The notes under the pieces were generated by a model. It made no database searches. It saw only the letters and a list, made by a program, of their open reading frames with translations, and was not told where the DNA came from. A DNA stretch of 64,000 nt from Paracoccus rhizosphaerae. Its GTDB lineage: Bacteria > Pseudomonadota > Alphaproteobacteria > Rhodobacterales > Rhodobacteraceae. The position numbers and the translations under genes are program-made. The stretch is from NCBI RefSeq assembly GCF_026162645.1, contig NZ_JAOTBE010000001.1, positions 1-64,000 of the forward strand. Reading direction: 5' to 3'. Below, piece after piece: positions 46,042 to 57,893 of this stretch; position 1 is the first letter of the stretch; every line of letters starts with the position of its first letter.

Positions 46042-47105
46042 GGCAGGTCCTCCTGCACCGGTTCCACGCGGCGGCCGGGATAGAGAAGCTGCGAGCCTTC
46101 GCCCACCACCTGCTGCCCGTCCTCCAGCCCCTCGGCCACATAGATCGCGCCATCGACGAAATAGGCGATCCGGATCGGCGTCAGAGAGACGCGGCGGTCC
46201 TGCCCGACTGTCCAGACGGCGGGGCTGTCGCCCTGGCGCATCAGAGCATTCCAGGGAACGACGACGCCTTCGTCCAGCGTCAGCCGCAGATGCCCGCGAA
46301 CCGAGGCACCCAGAAGCCCCGCGATCGGCTGCGGGTCGTCGATCAGCGCGCGCACCGTGACGGTGCCGGTCTGCGGATCGACCAGCGGAGAAACCTCGGT
46401 CACGGTGCCCGTCATGTCGGGCCGTTGGAGGTCCAGCAGCACCAGCCGTACCTCGCGGCCCAGGATCTCTCGCAGCAGCGGGTCGTCGGGGGCGTGGAAG
46501 ACGGCCTCGACCCCGTCCGTCTCGGCCAGCGTCAGCGCCGGCTGAGCGGCGGCAACGACCTGGCCCGGCGCGATCGACTTGGCGGTCACGACCGCCTCGG
46601 CGGGCGCGCGCAGCACGGTATCCTCGACCGCACGGCGGGCCTGATCGACAGCCGCTTCCGCCCGCTCGAGCGCGCCTTGGGCCTGAGAGAACGCCTGTTC
46701 GGCCTGATCGGCCGATGCGCGCGTTCCGACGCCCCGATCCAGTAGCGCCAGCGCACGGTCGCGGGCCTGCCGCGCCTGCTCGACGCCCGCCTGCGCGGCG
46801 GCCAAGCCGGCCTGGGCCACGTTCAGCGCCTGGTCCTGCTGGACGGCATCCAACCGCGCCAGAGGCTGGCCCGGACCGACGTGGTCGCCCTCTTCGACAA
46901 GGACCTGCGTCACGCGGCCGCCCTGGCGGAAGCCGAGGTCCAGCGTGTCGACGGCCTCGATCTGGCCCGACAGTTGCAGGTCGATGGACAACGGCTGCGT
47001 CTCGGCCGTCACGACGCCTACGCGCAGATCGGGCGGTGCGGCCTGCTGCGCCATGGCAGGCAAGGCAAGGGCGGCGCAAATTGCCGCGACAGCAAATTTC
47101 AACAT
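46038..47105 (-). CDS. RND efflux periplasmic adaptor (membrane fusion protein), first
   Basis: 355 residues with a signal peptide (first ~20, ending PAMAQQA) and the HlyD/AcrA fold: LGFRQGGRVTQVLVEEGDHVGPGQPLARLD, a helical hairpin (about 85-160), LRAPAEAVVTAKSIAPGQVV and AVWTVGQDRRVSLTPIRI. First gene of the three-gene operon; two different adaptors for one pump is a known but less common layout. A TetR-like palindrome lies just upstream. Confidence 0.9.
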   Translation of the reverse strand: MLKFAVAAICAALALPAMAQQAAPPDLRVGVVTAETQPLSIDLQLSGQIEAVDTLDLGFRQGGRVTQVLVEEGDHVGPGQPLARLDAVQQDQALNVAQAGLAAAQAGVEQARQARDRALALLDRGVGTRASADQAEQAFSQAQGALERAEAAVDQARRAVEDTVLRAPAEAVVTAKSIAPGQVVAAAQPALTLAETDGVEAVFHAPDDPLLREILGREVRLVLLDLQRPDMTGTVTEVSPLVDPQTGTVTVRALIDDPQPIAGLLGASVRGHLRLTLDEGVVVPWNALMRQGDSPAVWTVGQDRRVSLTPIRIAYFVDGAIYVAEGLEDGQQVVGEGSQLLYPGRRVEPVQEDLP

Positions 47106-47126
47106 GAGGGCGACCTCGACATCAAT

Positions 47127-47144
47127 ACGGCATCTGTCTGCCGT
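47127..47144. promoter_or_regulatory. palindromic operator candidate upstream of the RND operon
   Basis: ACGGCA-TCTGTC-TGCCGT is a perfect 6-bp inverted repeat with a 6-bp spacer, 22 bp upstream of the first adaptor gene. TetR-family repressors often bind such sites at RND operons. No regulator gene is next to it, so the identity of any binder is unknown. Confidence 0.4.
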
Positions 47145-47624
47145 TTCTCGTGGTTTTAAAACCCCCGTTCCCTGAGGTCACTGTGGCCTTTCGTCAAGAT
47201 TTCGCGCCTGCCCGGCGTTCGCCGCTTCGAAAAGGGGGCCAGCCGCGACACATCGCCCCTGTCGTTCCGAAGCAGCGCAAAACGTCGCCGGTGACTCTAC
47301 CGCCGCCTGCATAAGGATTGCTCTGAAATTGTCGGGCAGCCATCTGCGACCCAAGCCACGGGTCGCCCGGCGCAAGGTTCTCATGCAGGCGAGTTTTTTT
47401 AACACGCTTGCTGAGGTCTTCGGTGTCCCGGACGCTCCAATCTCGCAAATCCCCACCCCATTCCTGACGTCCAGAACAGCGTCATGGGGACGACCGGCGG
47501 AATGCCGACGCGCCCCGCCCCTGTGGCAGGCGACAGGCGGCGCATGCCCTGTGATCCGATCATCCCCCGGCTCCCTCTTGACGGCATGCGATCAGCCGGG
47601 TCACCTGCCCGGAAGAGGGGCCCG
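47145..47624. other. gap without a recognised gene
   Basis: About 480 bp between the RND operon and the hydrolase gene. Minus-strand frames of 80-90 codons are open here but show no family signature and lack good ribosome sites. A T-rich run (GTTTTTTTAAC, about 47393-47403) stands out. I see no RNA gene or insertion-sequence ends. Confidence 0.4.
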
Positions 47625-48431
47625 ATGCTGTACAAGATCACCGATTGGAACGACGCCTATGCCAATGGCGCCCATATTCCCGGCGCGGACGGATATGTCC
47701 GACGCTGGACCGACGATGCCGCGACGTTCCGCGACGCCCATCCGCCGCAGCCCTTGGGTCGCGGGCACCTGTTCCTGCCCGAAGGCCAGCCGCAAGGGCT
47801 GATGGTCTTCATCCATGGCGGCTATTGGATGCGGTTCGACCCCTCCGCCTTCTCGCATCTGGCGGCCGGCGCGCTGCGGGCGGGCTGGGCCTGCGCCATG
47901 CCCGCCTATACGCTTGCCCCACAGGCCCGGATCGCCGCCATGACGGCCGAGGTGGCTGGCGCCGTGGCGGATGCCGCCGCCCGCGTTCCGGGGCCGATCG
48001 CGCTGACCGGCCACTCCGCAGGCGGTCATCTGGCCACGCGGATGGTCTGCGCGGGCGTGCTGCCCGATGACGTGGCCGCGCGGGTCACGGCTTGCGTGCC
48101 GATCTCTCCGCTGGCCGACCTGCGGCCGCTGATGCGGACGGCAATGAACGACACGCTGCACCTCGATGCGTCCGAGGCCTGGGCGGAAAGCCCGGCGCTG
48201 CAGGAACCGCGGCCGGGCATCCCCGTCACCACCTGGGTCGGCGGCATGGAGCGCCCCGAATTCATCCGCCAGGCCCGGCTTCTGGCCGACATCTGGGCGG
48301 GGCTTGGGGCTGAAACCGAATGCGTGGTCGATCCGGGCCTGCACCACTTCAACGTCATCGACGCCCTCGCCCGCCCGGACAGCCCCCTGATGCGCCGCCT
48401 GCTGGATCAGGGCTTGCGGCAGGACGGCTGA
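47625..48431 (+). CDS. alpha/beta hydrolase (kynurenine formamidase / esterase-like)
   Basis: 268-residue alpha/beta-hydrolase with the oxyanion motif VFIHGGYWM, the nucleophile elbow LTGHSAGGHLA and a late His in DPGLHHFNVID, which gives a complete Ser-Asp/Glu-His set. The HGGYW form and the length recall arylformamidase-like esterases (BNA7 type). The ATG follows GGAAGAGGGG. No tryptophan-degradation genes are adjacent, so the substrate is open. Confidence 0.82.
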   Translation: MLYKITDWNDAYANGAHIPGADGYVRRWTDDAATFRDAHPPQPLGRGHLFLPEGQPQGLMVFIHGGYWMRFDPSAFSHLAAGALRAGWACAMPAYTLAPQARIAAMTAEVAGAVADAAARVPGPIALTGHSAGGHLATRMVCAGVLPDDVAARVTACVPISPLADLRPLMRTAMNDTLHLDASEAWAESPALQEPRPGIPVTTWVGGMERPEFIRQARLLADIWAGLGAETECVVDPGLHHFNVIDALARPDSPLMRRLLDQGLRQDG

Positions 48432-48467
48432 CATGCTGTGCACGCCGCGACATCATCGGAGGAACGC

Positions 48468-48800
48468 ATGAAGGTCTTTACCCTTGTCGTCGAACTGGGC
48501 CGCAGATCCGGCGACGGGCTTCCCGACGGCGCGACCGGCGCGGGGCTGGTCTGCTATGCCCCCGGCCAGGACGAGGCCGAGGCGGTCCGAGAGACCGTCG
48601 CCATCCTCAAGCAGGCCGAGATGGCGCCCCTGGACGTCACCGGCTATGGCACGCTGGAGGAACGCCTTGAGGAAGGTCACGAGATCGACGACGACGAACG
48701 TGCGCTGATGGATCGCGCGCTGGAGGAGAACGCCGTCATCATCGCGCAGATGACGCCCTATTTCGCAGACGAGGCGTCGCAGGACGACCCCCGCCACTGA
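48468..48800 (+). CDS. conserved hypothetical protein
   Basis: 110-residue acidic soluble protein starting MKVFTLVVELGRRSGDGLP, with DEAEAVRETVAILKQAEMAPLDVTGYGT and many Glu residues in its second half. Similar small proteins occur in Rhodobacteraceae, without known function. The ATG at 48468 follows GGAGGA. It stands between two unrelated genes. Confidence 0.78.
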   Translation: MKVFTLVVELGRRSGDGLPDGATGAGLVCYAPGQDEAEAVRETVAILKQAEMAPLDVTGYGTLEERLEEGHEIDDDERALMDRALEENAVIIAQMTPYFADEASQDDPRH

Positions 48801-48879
48801 CGCGCCCTATCCAAACGGTGCGCGAATGGCTAGACTTAACCAAAAAACGAAAATCGAGCGAACAAGACAGGCGATCCCC

Positions 48880-50825
<1,946 letters not shown>

Positions 50826-51089
50826 GGGTTCAGCAAGCTCCGGGCGCGCTATCAGTGTCTCGGCCTCCCAACCGGGTCTGCGGTTTCATCAGCTCGACGA
50901 CCGGATTAGGCCGCCGCATCCAGATGATCAGCGACGACAGCCCGATGGCCTGAGTCCTCAACTGGCGTCGTGGTATGCTGGGGCTCGGCAACTTGCATGA
51001 ACTGTCGTTGCCGCAAGAGCCGCGGCGCGTCCGCGATGGCTGCTGGAGAGCCAGCAGATGCGCCTCCGGTCCCGCAGCCCTCTACCTGC
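50826..51089. other. gap before IS630 copy 2
   Basis: About 265 bp. Short frames on both strands are open but none resembles a known gene. It may hold older insertion-sequence debris. I see no hairpins or repeats that I can assign. Confidence 0.3.
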
Positions 51090-51091
51090 TA

Positions 51092-52144
51092 GAGCGTGTT
51101 GCGGTTTTCCCGCTTCAGGATACCTCTGTGGCTCGATCCGTGGTTCCCTGCCTGCATGACAGGCGGAGGGATGATATGGGCAGTCCACATCCCATGGCAC
51201 TCCGACAGCGCGGTGTGGCGCTCGTGGAGGATGGGAACTCGCACCGTTCGGCCGCTGCGCGGTTCCGGGTTTCGGTGAGGCTCGTCAACGACATGGTGAT
51301 CCTGAAGCGCGGGACGGGCGGGTTGGCTCCGAAGGCCATGGCGGCGGTCATGGCAAATGGGTTGGTGTGGGGACTGGATCACCGCGCGAAAGCCCGATCT
51401 GACCCCGAACGACCTGGTCGGGAACTTGCAGATCATCGCGGCATCGCCATTCACCGTGTCTCGGTCTGGAGGTTTTCGCGCGGTCTCGGGCTGACCCCCG
51501 AAAAAGACCTGCAAGCCCTCGAGCAGAAGCGGCCTGAGATCCGGCAGGCCATATCTGCATCACGCGACGCCAACCGTTCATGCGCAGCGCGCTGACGCGC
51601 CTCGGCTTCATCGACGAGACGTCGCCGAAGACGAACATGGCCAGGACCACCGGATGGCCATCCAAAAGGCGCGCCTTGTCGACCATGCGCCCTTCGGCCA
51701 CTGCAACACCCGGACCTTCATCGCCGCCCTCCGCCATGACCGGCTGGATGCGCTCCGGGGGTGACTGGCGGTGCCATGAACCGCGAACTGTCCGAGCTTC
51801 ATGGAGAAACCCGACTGGCCCCGACACTGCGACCCGGCGATGTGATCATTCCGGATGACCTGTCATCGCACAAGAGCCGCAAGGCCGCGACGACCATGAG
51901 CACCGCTGGCGCGTGGTTCTAGGTCTTGCCTCTCTGTAGCCCGGATCTTGACCCTATCGAGATCCCTCGGGCGTCCACGCCCTCAGATCCGCAAAGCTCA
52001 AGGCCCTGATCCGAAGAGCCGCCGCGTGAACCTGCGAGGCTCTCTGGCACGCTGCCAGGCAGGGCTGCGATCTTCTCACCGACGAGGAATGCTGCGATTT
52101 CCTCAGAGCCGACGGATATGAAGCCGGTGAGACGCGACGCGCTC
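51092..52144 (+). mobile_element. IS630-family element, copy 2 (decayed)
   Basis: 1053 bp with TA on both sides (51090-51091 and 52145-52146) and imperfect inverted ends (GAGCGTGTTGCGG against GAGCGCGTCGCG). The transposase begins at the ATG at 51176 after GGCGGAGGG. FIDETSPKTNMARTTGW is readable near 51600 and SSHKSRKA near 51865, but frameshifts and stops interrupt the frame in the same places as in copy 1 (33422-34474). The element is therefore non-autonomous. Copy 2 lies inverted relative to copy 1. Confidence 0.88.
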
Positions 52145-52545
52145 TAGTCCAGCGCCTGGATCCACCGGCAGAAATGCGCGATCGCGCGCGGGTGGCGCAG
52201 ATAGTCGCCGACCAGCATCATCCGCCACTCCTGCCCTTCGTCACCGAAGCGGATGCCCGCGATGTCGTCGCCGCTCAGCGTCCCACGAAACAGCCACGAG
52301 ACCATGCCGGGCGCCGCATGAGACGGGAAGGGCCGGCCCGACAGCCGAGAGGGCGGCAGGTCCAGGCCGAATTCCTCGGCCAGCTCGCGGCGGGCGCAGT
52401 CGACGGGTGATTCGCGGCCTTCCCGGCCGCCGCCGGGCAGGTCCCAATGTGCGGGGAACGGAAGGTCCGGCCGGTCGTCGCGCAGATAGACCAGCATCAT
52501 GTCGCCCCGCGTCAGCAGCAGTTTGGCCCCGTGGAAGGCAGTCAT
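52144..52545 (-). CDS. NUDIX hydrolase, 3' end formed by the IS630 insertion
   Basis: 133 residues: DMMLVYLRDDRPDLPFPAHWDLPGGGREGRES and a NUDIX box GGGREGRESPVDCARRELAEEFGL (read in two parts), then a short C-terminus ending RWIQALD. The substrate is unknown; the fold suggests a nucleotide diphosphate. The TAG stop consists of the TA target duplication and the first IS base, so the native end may have been longer. Its ATG overlaps the upstream N-formylglutamate amidohydrolase gene. Confidence 0.85.
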   Translation of the reverse strand: MTAFHGAKLLLTRGDMMLVYLRDDRPDLPFPAHWDLPGGGREGRESPVDCARRELAEEFGLDLPPSRLSGRPFPSHAAPGMVSWLFRGTLSGDDIAGIRFGDEGQEWRMMLVGDYLRHPRAIAHFCRWIQALD

Positions 52546-53438
52546 TCCGCCGCGATGCGTTCGCCGGACCGGTCGATGTCCAGCGTGGCAAGCCGCGCGA
52601 CCACCCGCGCCATGCGGTCCGCGAACTTCGGAAAATCGGGACGCAGCGTGATGCTCGCTTCTTCCATGTAGAGCGAGCGGTCGATCTCGAGTTGGACGAC
52701 ATGGACGTTCTGCGCCGGACGGCCATAGGCCGCGCAGATATAGGCGCCCGAGAAAGGTGAGTTCCGCCGGATGCGCCAGCCTTCGCCCTCGACGGCTGCG
52801 CAGACCGCGTCCGAGATGCGGGCTGCCGCGGACAGCCCGTGCCGGTTACCCAGAACCATGTCTGGCGGCGTGCCCTGCAAATGCGACAGCGCATCATGCG
52901 GCATCGAGTGCATGTCGATCAGGATCGCCTGTCCAAATCGGGCACGGGCTTCGGCGATCAGGCCGGACAGCGCTTGGTGATAGGGCCGCCAGCACATCTC
53001 AATCCGCCGTTCGGCCGCCGCCCGCTCCATCGGCCTGTCGTGGATCACCCGACCCTGCGACACGACACGGGGAATCACCCCCAGCCCGGCCAGGGTGCGC
53101 TGGTTCAGCGGGTGGCGCGGCACGCCGCGGACGACCAGGGGGTCGATCTCGTCTGTGCCGCGGTTCAGGTCGACGATGCAGCGCGGCACGCGCGAGGCCA
53201 GCGTGACCGCGCCGCTGGCCACGGCGGGCGCGATCAGGCGGTCGATGAACGCATCTTCGGACGACCGCAGGACGGGGATCGGTAGCGTGGTTTCGGCCAG
53301 AAACCATTCGGGATATTCGCAACCGGAGTGGGGAGACGCGAAGATCACCCCGCTTTGCCAGCTGTCGGGACGGGTCAGGACATAGGGCAGGTCGGGCTGG
53401 GACAAGTTCAGACCTCGGCATGCGGGGGCACGGCCCAT
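52542..53438 (-). CDS. N-formylglutamate amidohydrolase family protein
   Basis: 298 residues from the ATG at 53438. Family motifs are FASPHSGCEYP near the start, RCIVDLNRGTDEIDP, ILIDMHSMP, LGNRHG and VHVVQLEIDRSLYMEE. FGases hydrolyse N-formylglutamate in histidine breakdown, but many paralogues act elsewhere. No hut genes are present, so the physiological role is open. An upstream in-frame GTG (about 53510) would add residues with no family likeness. Confidence 0.88.
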   Translation of the reverse strand: MGRAPACRGLNLSQPDLPYVLTRPDSWQSGVIFASPHSGCEYPEWFLAETTLPIPVLRSSEDAFIDRLIAPAVASGAVTLASRVPRCIVDLNRGTDEIDPLVVRGVPRHPLNQRTLAGLGVIPRVVSQGRVIHDRPMERAAAERRIEMCWRPYHQALSGLIAEARARFGQAILIDMHSMPHDALSHLQGTPPDMVLGNRHGLSAAARISDAVCAAVEGEGWRIRRNSPFSGAYICAAYGRPAQNVHVVQLEIDRSLYMEEASITLRPDFPKFADRMARVVARLATLDIDRSGERIAAE

Positions 53439-53560
53439 ATAAACCTGAAAAATACCCCGCCGATAGGTCTTGAATCCCCCGGGCACCCCCGTTATAGGAA
53501 CGCGAACCACGGGGTGACGGAACGGTTTCCGCAGGAAATCGCGACGGAATCACGAGGGGA

Positions 53561-53635
53561 GGGCGGTTAGCTCAGCGGTAGAGCACTACGTTGACATCGT
53601 AGTGGCCACTGGTTCGATCCCAGTACCGCCCACCA
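53561..53635 (+). tRNA. tRNA-Val(GAC)
   Basis: 75-nt tRNA: acceptor GGGCGGT pairs with ACCGCCC, the D arm has AGCTCAGCGGTAGAGC, anticodon loop TTGACAT with anticodon GAC, T arm TGGTTCGATCCCA, encoded CCA. Confidence 0.97.
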
Positions 53636-53715
53636 TTCTTTCGCCGCCCCCGGCCAGTGTCGGGGGCATTCGTTTTCCTGGCGGCAGCGCAGCGCCGCGA
53701 CGATGGAGAAGACCG

Positions 53716-53841
53716 ATGAAGGTTCGCAACTCGCTCCGCTCGCTCAAGAGCCGGCACCGCGACTGCCAGGTCGTGCGCCGCAAGGGCCGCATCTACGTGA
53801 TCAACAAGACCAACCGCCGCTTCAAGGCCCGCCAGGGCTGA
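53716..53841 (+). CDS. rpmJ: 50S ribosomal protein L36
   Basis: 41-residue basic protein [19 protein letters not shown]... ending FKARQG. This is the zinc-less type: the usual four Cys/His ligands are reduced, with a single Cys kept. It lies alone downstream of tRNA-Val and is followed by a strong terminator. Confidence 0.95.
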   Translation: MKVRNSLRSLKSRHRDCQVVRRKGRIYVINKTNRRFKARQG

Positions 53842-53889
53842 ACGGCATCGGCTTGACCGGGACACCGGCAGGTCACGAAAGACGAAACG

Positions 53890-53914
53890 ACCCGCCTGTT
53901 CCGGCGGGTTTTTT
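53890..53914 (+). terminator. intrinsic terminator after rpmJ
   Basis: 7-bp stem (53890-53896 with 53903-53909), 6-nt loop, followed by a run of six T. It lies 49 bp after the rpmJ stop. Confidence 0.88.
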
Positions 53915-53929
53915 CATGTCCGGACGATA

Positions 53930-53944
53930 TTAACGCAGACTTAA
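53930..53944. promoter_or_regulatory. perfect CtrA-type box
   Basis: TTAA-N7-TTAA at 53930-53944 matches the full CtrA consensus. It is about 82 bp upstream of the RTX-repeat gene and just after the rpmJ terminator, so it most likely serves that gene. Confidence 0.55.
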
Positions 53945-54026
53945 GATTTCGGTTCGCGGTGACGTGCCGCTGCGGTAACCTGAAGCTCTGCCGGCAACGG
54001 GCCGACGGGTGGCGGGATGCGGGACT

Positions 54027-55064
54027 ATGCTGATTCTGGGCGGTCTTCTTGGTGTGCTGGTGGCGGGGCTGATGGTCGACGTCGGTGGCCTGAGCACGGC
54101 CCGCGATGACGATGACGATGATGTCCCCGACGCCGATGGCGATGTCGCCGGAGAGGGCGAGGACACCCCTGGCGACGGCGCGATGATTCTGCCACTCCCC
54201 GAGGACGAGGATCCGCTGCCCCCCGAGGAAGACCCTCTCCCGCCCGATGAAGTGCCTGCGCCACCGGTCGATGACCCAGAACCCCCGGCAGAGCCCGCGC
54301 TTCCCGCTGAGCCTGCGCAAGACACGCTCACAGGTGGCGGCGACGCGACTGGCCGGCCGGCGGTCCCCGTGGGCCAAGATATCACCGGCGGCGACGGCAA
54401 CGACAATCTTGCGGGCCAGCTGGGCGACGACAGCCTGGCGGGCGGCGCCGGGAACGACTGGCTCCAGGGGGATGCGGCCTATGGCGAGGGCGGCGACGAC
54501 ATCCTCTATGGGGGCTCTGGCGACGACCTTCTGGCGGGGCAGGGCGGCGCCGATCTGCTGTTCGGGGACGACGGCGACGATACCCTGATGGGTGGCGAGG
54601 GTGACGATACGCTCTATGGCGGTGCGGGCGACGATATCCTGGCGGGGCACGACGGCGACGATCTTCTGGTCTCGACCGGCGGCACGGACGACCTGGATGG
54701 CGGGCGGGGGAACGACATCCTGATCGGCCATGACGGGCCCGAGACCGTCTGGATGAACGGTGGCGATGGCGACGACACGCTGATGCCCGGCGCGCATGAT
54801 TTCGCCTCGGGCAACGAGGGTGCCGACCGGTTCGAGCTGCGCCCATCGACCGAGGGTTTTCCCGTCATCGCCGATTTCGACGCGACGCAGGACCAGCTGG
54901 TGCTGCATGTCGATGCCGGCATCGCTCAGGACGCCCGGCTGGCACTGCGCGAGGACGCTGACGGCACGTTCCTGCTGGAGCTGAACGGCAGCCCGGTCGG
55001 CCGCCTGCTGACGCCGGGGGGCCTGCGGGTCGACGATGTGCTTCTGGTGGCCGTGAACGCCTGA
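54027..55064 (+). CDS. RTX-type calcium-binding repeat protein
   Basis: 345 residues from the ATG at 54027 (a GTG at 54009 would add six). An N-terminal hydrophobic segment (about 1-21) could be a signal or anchor. Then come an Asp run, a Pro/Glu/Asp-rich stretch (about 50-105) and a block of GGxGxD repeats (about 125-215, e.g. [27 protein letters not shown]) that bind calcium in a beta-roll. The last ~110 residues are RTX-like with few repeats. Such proteins are often surface-exposed or exported. No type I secretion genes are adjacent. The CtrA box upstream suggests control with motility or cell-cycle genes. Confidence 0.85.
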   Translation: MLILGGLLGVLVAGLMVDVGGLSTARDDDDDDVPDADGDVAGEGEDTPGDGAMILPLPEDEDPLPPEEDPLPPDEVPAPPVDDPEPPAEPALPAEPAQDTLTGGGDATGRPAVPVGQDITGGDGNDNLAGQLGDDSLAGGAGNDWLQGDAAYGEGGDDILYGGSGDDLLAGQGGADLLFGDDGDDTLMGGEGDDTLYGGAGDDILAGHDGDDLLVSTGGTDDLDGGRGNDILIGHDGPETVWMNGGDGDDTLMPGAHDFASGNEGADRFELRPSTEGFPVIADFDATQDQLVLHVDAGIAQDARLALREDADGTFLLELNGSPVGRLLTPGGLRVDDVLLVAVNA

Positions 55065-55197
55065 AGGGGCTTTTCATTCGCCGGCGATTCCGCTATGGGC
55101 GCCCATCCGTCGGGCCACCGGGTTCTGCGGCATTTCCGGGCCTGTGCTGGACGACATCCCGGCCTGCGCCATCACCTCAATCCGAAAGGAGATCACG

Positions 55198-55467
55198 ATG
55201 TCGATCACTGTTGAAGAAAAAGCCCGCGTCATCAAGGAATTCGGCACCAAGGAAGGCGATACCGGTTCGCCCGAGGTGCAGGTTGCGATCCTGACCTCGC
55301 GTATCACCACCCTGACCGAGCACTTCAAGTCGCACAAGAAGGACAACCACTCGCGTCGTGGTCTGCTGATGATGGTCGCGCAGCGCCGCAAGCTGCTGGA
55401 CTATCTGAAAGCCAAGGATCAGGCTCGTTACACTTCGCTGATCGGCAGGCTGGGCATCCGCCGCTGA
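55198..55467 (+). CDS. rpsO: 30S ribosomal protein S15
   Basis: 89 residues with the S15 pattern [48 protein letters not shown] and [19 protein letters not shown] precedes the ATG at 55198. It is the first of the rpsO-pnp pair; a hairpin between them can uncouple the two. Confidence 0.97.
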   Translation: MSITVEEKARVIKEFGTKEGDTGSPEVQVAILTSRITTLTEHFKSHKKDNHSRRGLLMMVAQRRKLLDYLKAKDQARYTSLIGRLGIRR

Positions 55468-55494
55468 GGCCTTGGCCTTTCGCGACAGGACAGG

Positions 55495-55524
55495 AAACGC
55501 CCGCGGCCCCGCCGCGGGCGTTTT
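55495..55524 (+). terminator. intrinsic terminator / attenuator between rpsO and pnp
   Basis: 12-bp perfect stem (55495-55506 with 55512-55523) with a 5-nt loop and T tract. It starts 28 bp after rpsO, so pnp probably has its own promoter or partial readthrough. Confidence 0.85.
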
Positions 55525-55701
55525 CCGATTTGGGGGGTGACGCAGCGCCACTTCCCAAAACCCTTGATTTCCTGTAAGCCCCGTCCATCTGCGACGTGAG
55601 GTCCGGCCCCGGGGCACATGCAAAGGATAGGGGCGGCGGCAATGGGGCCGCCATATGACATGGGAGAGCCGGAGGGCCGGTTCACCCTTTGAGGAAACCA
55701 G

Positions 55702-57843
55702 ATGTTTGATGTAGTGAAGAAATCGATCCAGTGGGGCCAGGAAACGCTCACGCTGGAGACGGGCAAGGTTGCCCGCCAGGCCGACGGAAGCGTCATCGCC
55801 ACCCTGGGCGAGACCAGCGTCATGGCCAACGTCACCTTCGCCAAGGAACCGAAGCCCGGTCAGGACTTCTTCCCGCTGACGGTGCACTACCAGGAGAAAT
55901 ACTATGCCGCCGGCAAGGTGCCGGGCGGCTTCTTCAAGCGCGAGGCGCGTCCTTCCGAGAAAGAAACGCTGACCGCCCGCCTGATCGACCGTCCGATCCG
56001 CCCGCTGTTCGCGCCCGGCTTCAAGCATGAAGTGCTGGTCATGTGCACGGTGCTGTCGCACGACCTGGTCAACGACCCGGACATCGTCGCCATGATCGCC
56101 GCCAGCGCGGCGCTGACCATCTCGGGCGTGCCCTTCATGGGCCCGATCGCCGGTGCGCGCGTCGGCTTCTCGAACGGCGAATACGTGCTGAACCCCGAGG
56201 TTCAGGACATGGACCAGCTGCGTTCGAACCCCGATCAGCGCCTTGACCTGGTCGTGGCCGGCACCGCCGACGCCGTGATGATGGTCGAATCGGAAGCCTA
56301 CGAGCTGACCGAAGAGGAAATGCTGGGCGCCGTGAAGTTCGGTCATGACGCGATCAAGCCGGTGATCGACCTGATCATCGACCTGGCCGAATCCGCCGCT
56401 AAAGAGCCCTTCGATTTCCAGTCGCCGGACTACAGCGCGCTCTATGCCCGCGTGAAGGACCTGGGCGAGGCCGACATGCGCGCCGCCTATGCGATCCGTG
56501 ACAAGTCCGACCGCCAGGACGCCATCCAGGCGGCCAAGGCCAAGGTCAAGGAAGGCCTGTCCGAGGACGAACTGGCCGATCCGAACCTGGGCTCGGCGCT
56601 GAAGAAGCTGGAATCGGGCATCCTGCGCGGTGACATCATCGGTGGCGGCGCCCGCATCGACGGCCGCGACACCAAGACTGTCCGCCCGATCGTGTCGGAG
56701 GTCGGCATCCTGCCCCGCACCCACGGCTCTGCCCTGTTCACGCGCGGCGAAACCCAGGCGCTGGTCGTCACCACGCTTGGCACCGGCGACGACGAACAGA
56801 TCATCGACGCGCTGCACGGCAACAGCCGTTCGAACTTCCTGCTGCACTACAACTTCCCGCCCTATTCGGTCGGCGAGGTTGGCCGCGTGGGTTCGCCCGG
56901 CCGCCGCGAGATCGGCCATGGCAAGCTGGCATGGCGCGCGCTGCAGGCGGTGCTGCCGGCGGCGACTGACTTCCCCTACACCATCCGCGTCGTGTCCGAG
57001 ATCACCGAATCGAACGGCTCGTCCTCGATGGCCTCGGTCTGCGGCGGTTCGCTGTCGATGATGGATGCCGGCGTTCCGCTGAAGGCGCCGGTCGCCGGCG
57101 TGGCGATGGGTCTGATCCTGGAAGACGATGGCCGCTTCGCCGTGCTGACCGACATCCTGGGTGACGAGGATCACTTGGGCGACATGGACTTCAAGGTGGC
57201 GGGGACCGAGAACGGGATCACGTCGCTGCAGATGGACATCAAGGTCCAGGGCATCACGCCCGCGATCATGGAGCAGGCCCTGGCGCAGGCCAAGGACGGC
57301 CGGATGCACATCCTGTCCGAGATGGCGAACGCGCTGACCGAGGGTCGCCGCGAGTTCAGCGCCCATGCCCCGCGCATCGAGACGATGCAGATCCCGACCG
57401 ACAAGATCCGCGAAGTGATCGGCTCGGGCGGCAAGGTCATCCGCGAGATCGTCGAGGTTTCGGGCGCCAAGGTCGACATCAATGACGACGGCGTCATCAA
57501 GATCGCGTCCGCCAACGGCGAGTCGATCAAGAAGGCCTATGACATGATCTATTCGATCGTGGCTGAGCCGGAAGAAGGCCAGATCTACACCGGCAAGGTG
57601 GTGAAGCTGGTCGATTTCGGCGCCTTCGTGAACTTCTTCGGCAAGCGTGACGGCCTGGTGCATGTGTCCCAGATCGCCAACCGCCGCCTGGGTCACCCGA
57701 ACGAGATCCTGAAGGAGGGCCAGGAGGTCAAGGTCAAGCTTCTGGGCTTCGACGACCGCGGCAAGGTGCGCCTTGGGATGAAGATGGTCGACCAGGAAAC
57801 CGGCGCCGAGGTCGAGGAGAAGCAGGAACAGTCGGCCGAGTGA
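55702..57843 (+). CDS. pnp: polyribonucleotide nucleotidyltransferase (PNPase)
   Basis: Phosphorolytic 3'-5' exoribonuclease of the degradosome. The 713 residues comprise two RNase PH domains (about 1-220 and 310-540, with [26 protein letters not shown] and [17 protein letters not shown]), an all-helical middle, a KH domain ([15 protein letters not shown]) and an S1 domain ([30 protein letters not shown]). TTTGAGGAAACC precedes the ATG. The upstream leader holds GC-rich inverted repeats (GGCGGCAATGGGGCCGCC) that could be targets of autoregulation, as in E. coli; this is inference. Confidence 0.97.
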   Translation: MFDVVKKSIQWGQETLTLETGKVARQADGSVIATLGETSVMANVTFAKEPKPGQDFFPLTVHYQEKYYAAGKVPGGFFKREARPSEKETLTARLIDRPIRPLFAPGFKHEVLVMCTVLSHDLVNDPDIVAMIAASAALTISGVPFMGPIAGARVGFSNGEYVLNPEVQDMDQLRSNPDQRLDLVVAGTADAVMMVESEAYELTEEEMLGAVKFGHDAIKPVIDLIIDLAESAAKEPFDFQSPDYSALYARVKDLGEADMRAAYAIRDKSDRQDAIQAAKAKVKEGLSEDELADPNLGSALKKLESGILRGDIIGGGARIDGRDTKTVRPIVSEVGILPRTHGSALFTRGETQALVVTTLGTGDDEQIIDALHGNSRSNFLLHYNFPPYSVGEVGRVGSPGRREIGHGKLAWRALQAVLPAATDFPYTIRVVSEITESNGSSSMASVCGGSLSMMDAGVPLKAPVAGVAMGLILEDDGRFAVLTDILGDEDHLGDMDFKVAGTENGITSLQMDIKVQGITPAIMEQALAQAKDGRMHILSEMANALTEGRREFSAHAPRIETMQIPTDKIREVIGSGGKVIREIVEVSGAKVDINDDGVIKIASANGESIKKAYDMIYSIVAEPEEGQIYTGKVVKLVDFGAFVNFFGKRDGLVHVSQIANRRLGHPNEILKEGQEVKVKLLGFDDRGKVRLGMKMVDQETGAEVEEKQEQSAE

Positions 57844-57869
57844 TCGGCAGACCGTGGTCCGACGGATCG

Positions 57870-57893
57870 GGGGCGCCGCGAGGTGCCCCTTTT
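57870..57893 (+). terminator. intrinsic terminator after pnp
   Basis: 8-bp stem with one G-T pair (57870-57877 with 57882-57889), GCGA tetraloop and four T. It ends just before the convergent glycosyltransferase gene. Confidence 0.75.

Noticed and set aside
47178-47456. Two minus-strand frames of 84-92 codons
   Set aside because: No motif, no convincing ribosome site, and the two frames overlap each other. Possibly old transposase debris, but I cannot support it.
50826-51089. Cobalamin riboswitch or extra gene near bluB
   Set aside because: No B12-box-like sequence; the gap lies downstream of bluB and shows no clear structure.
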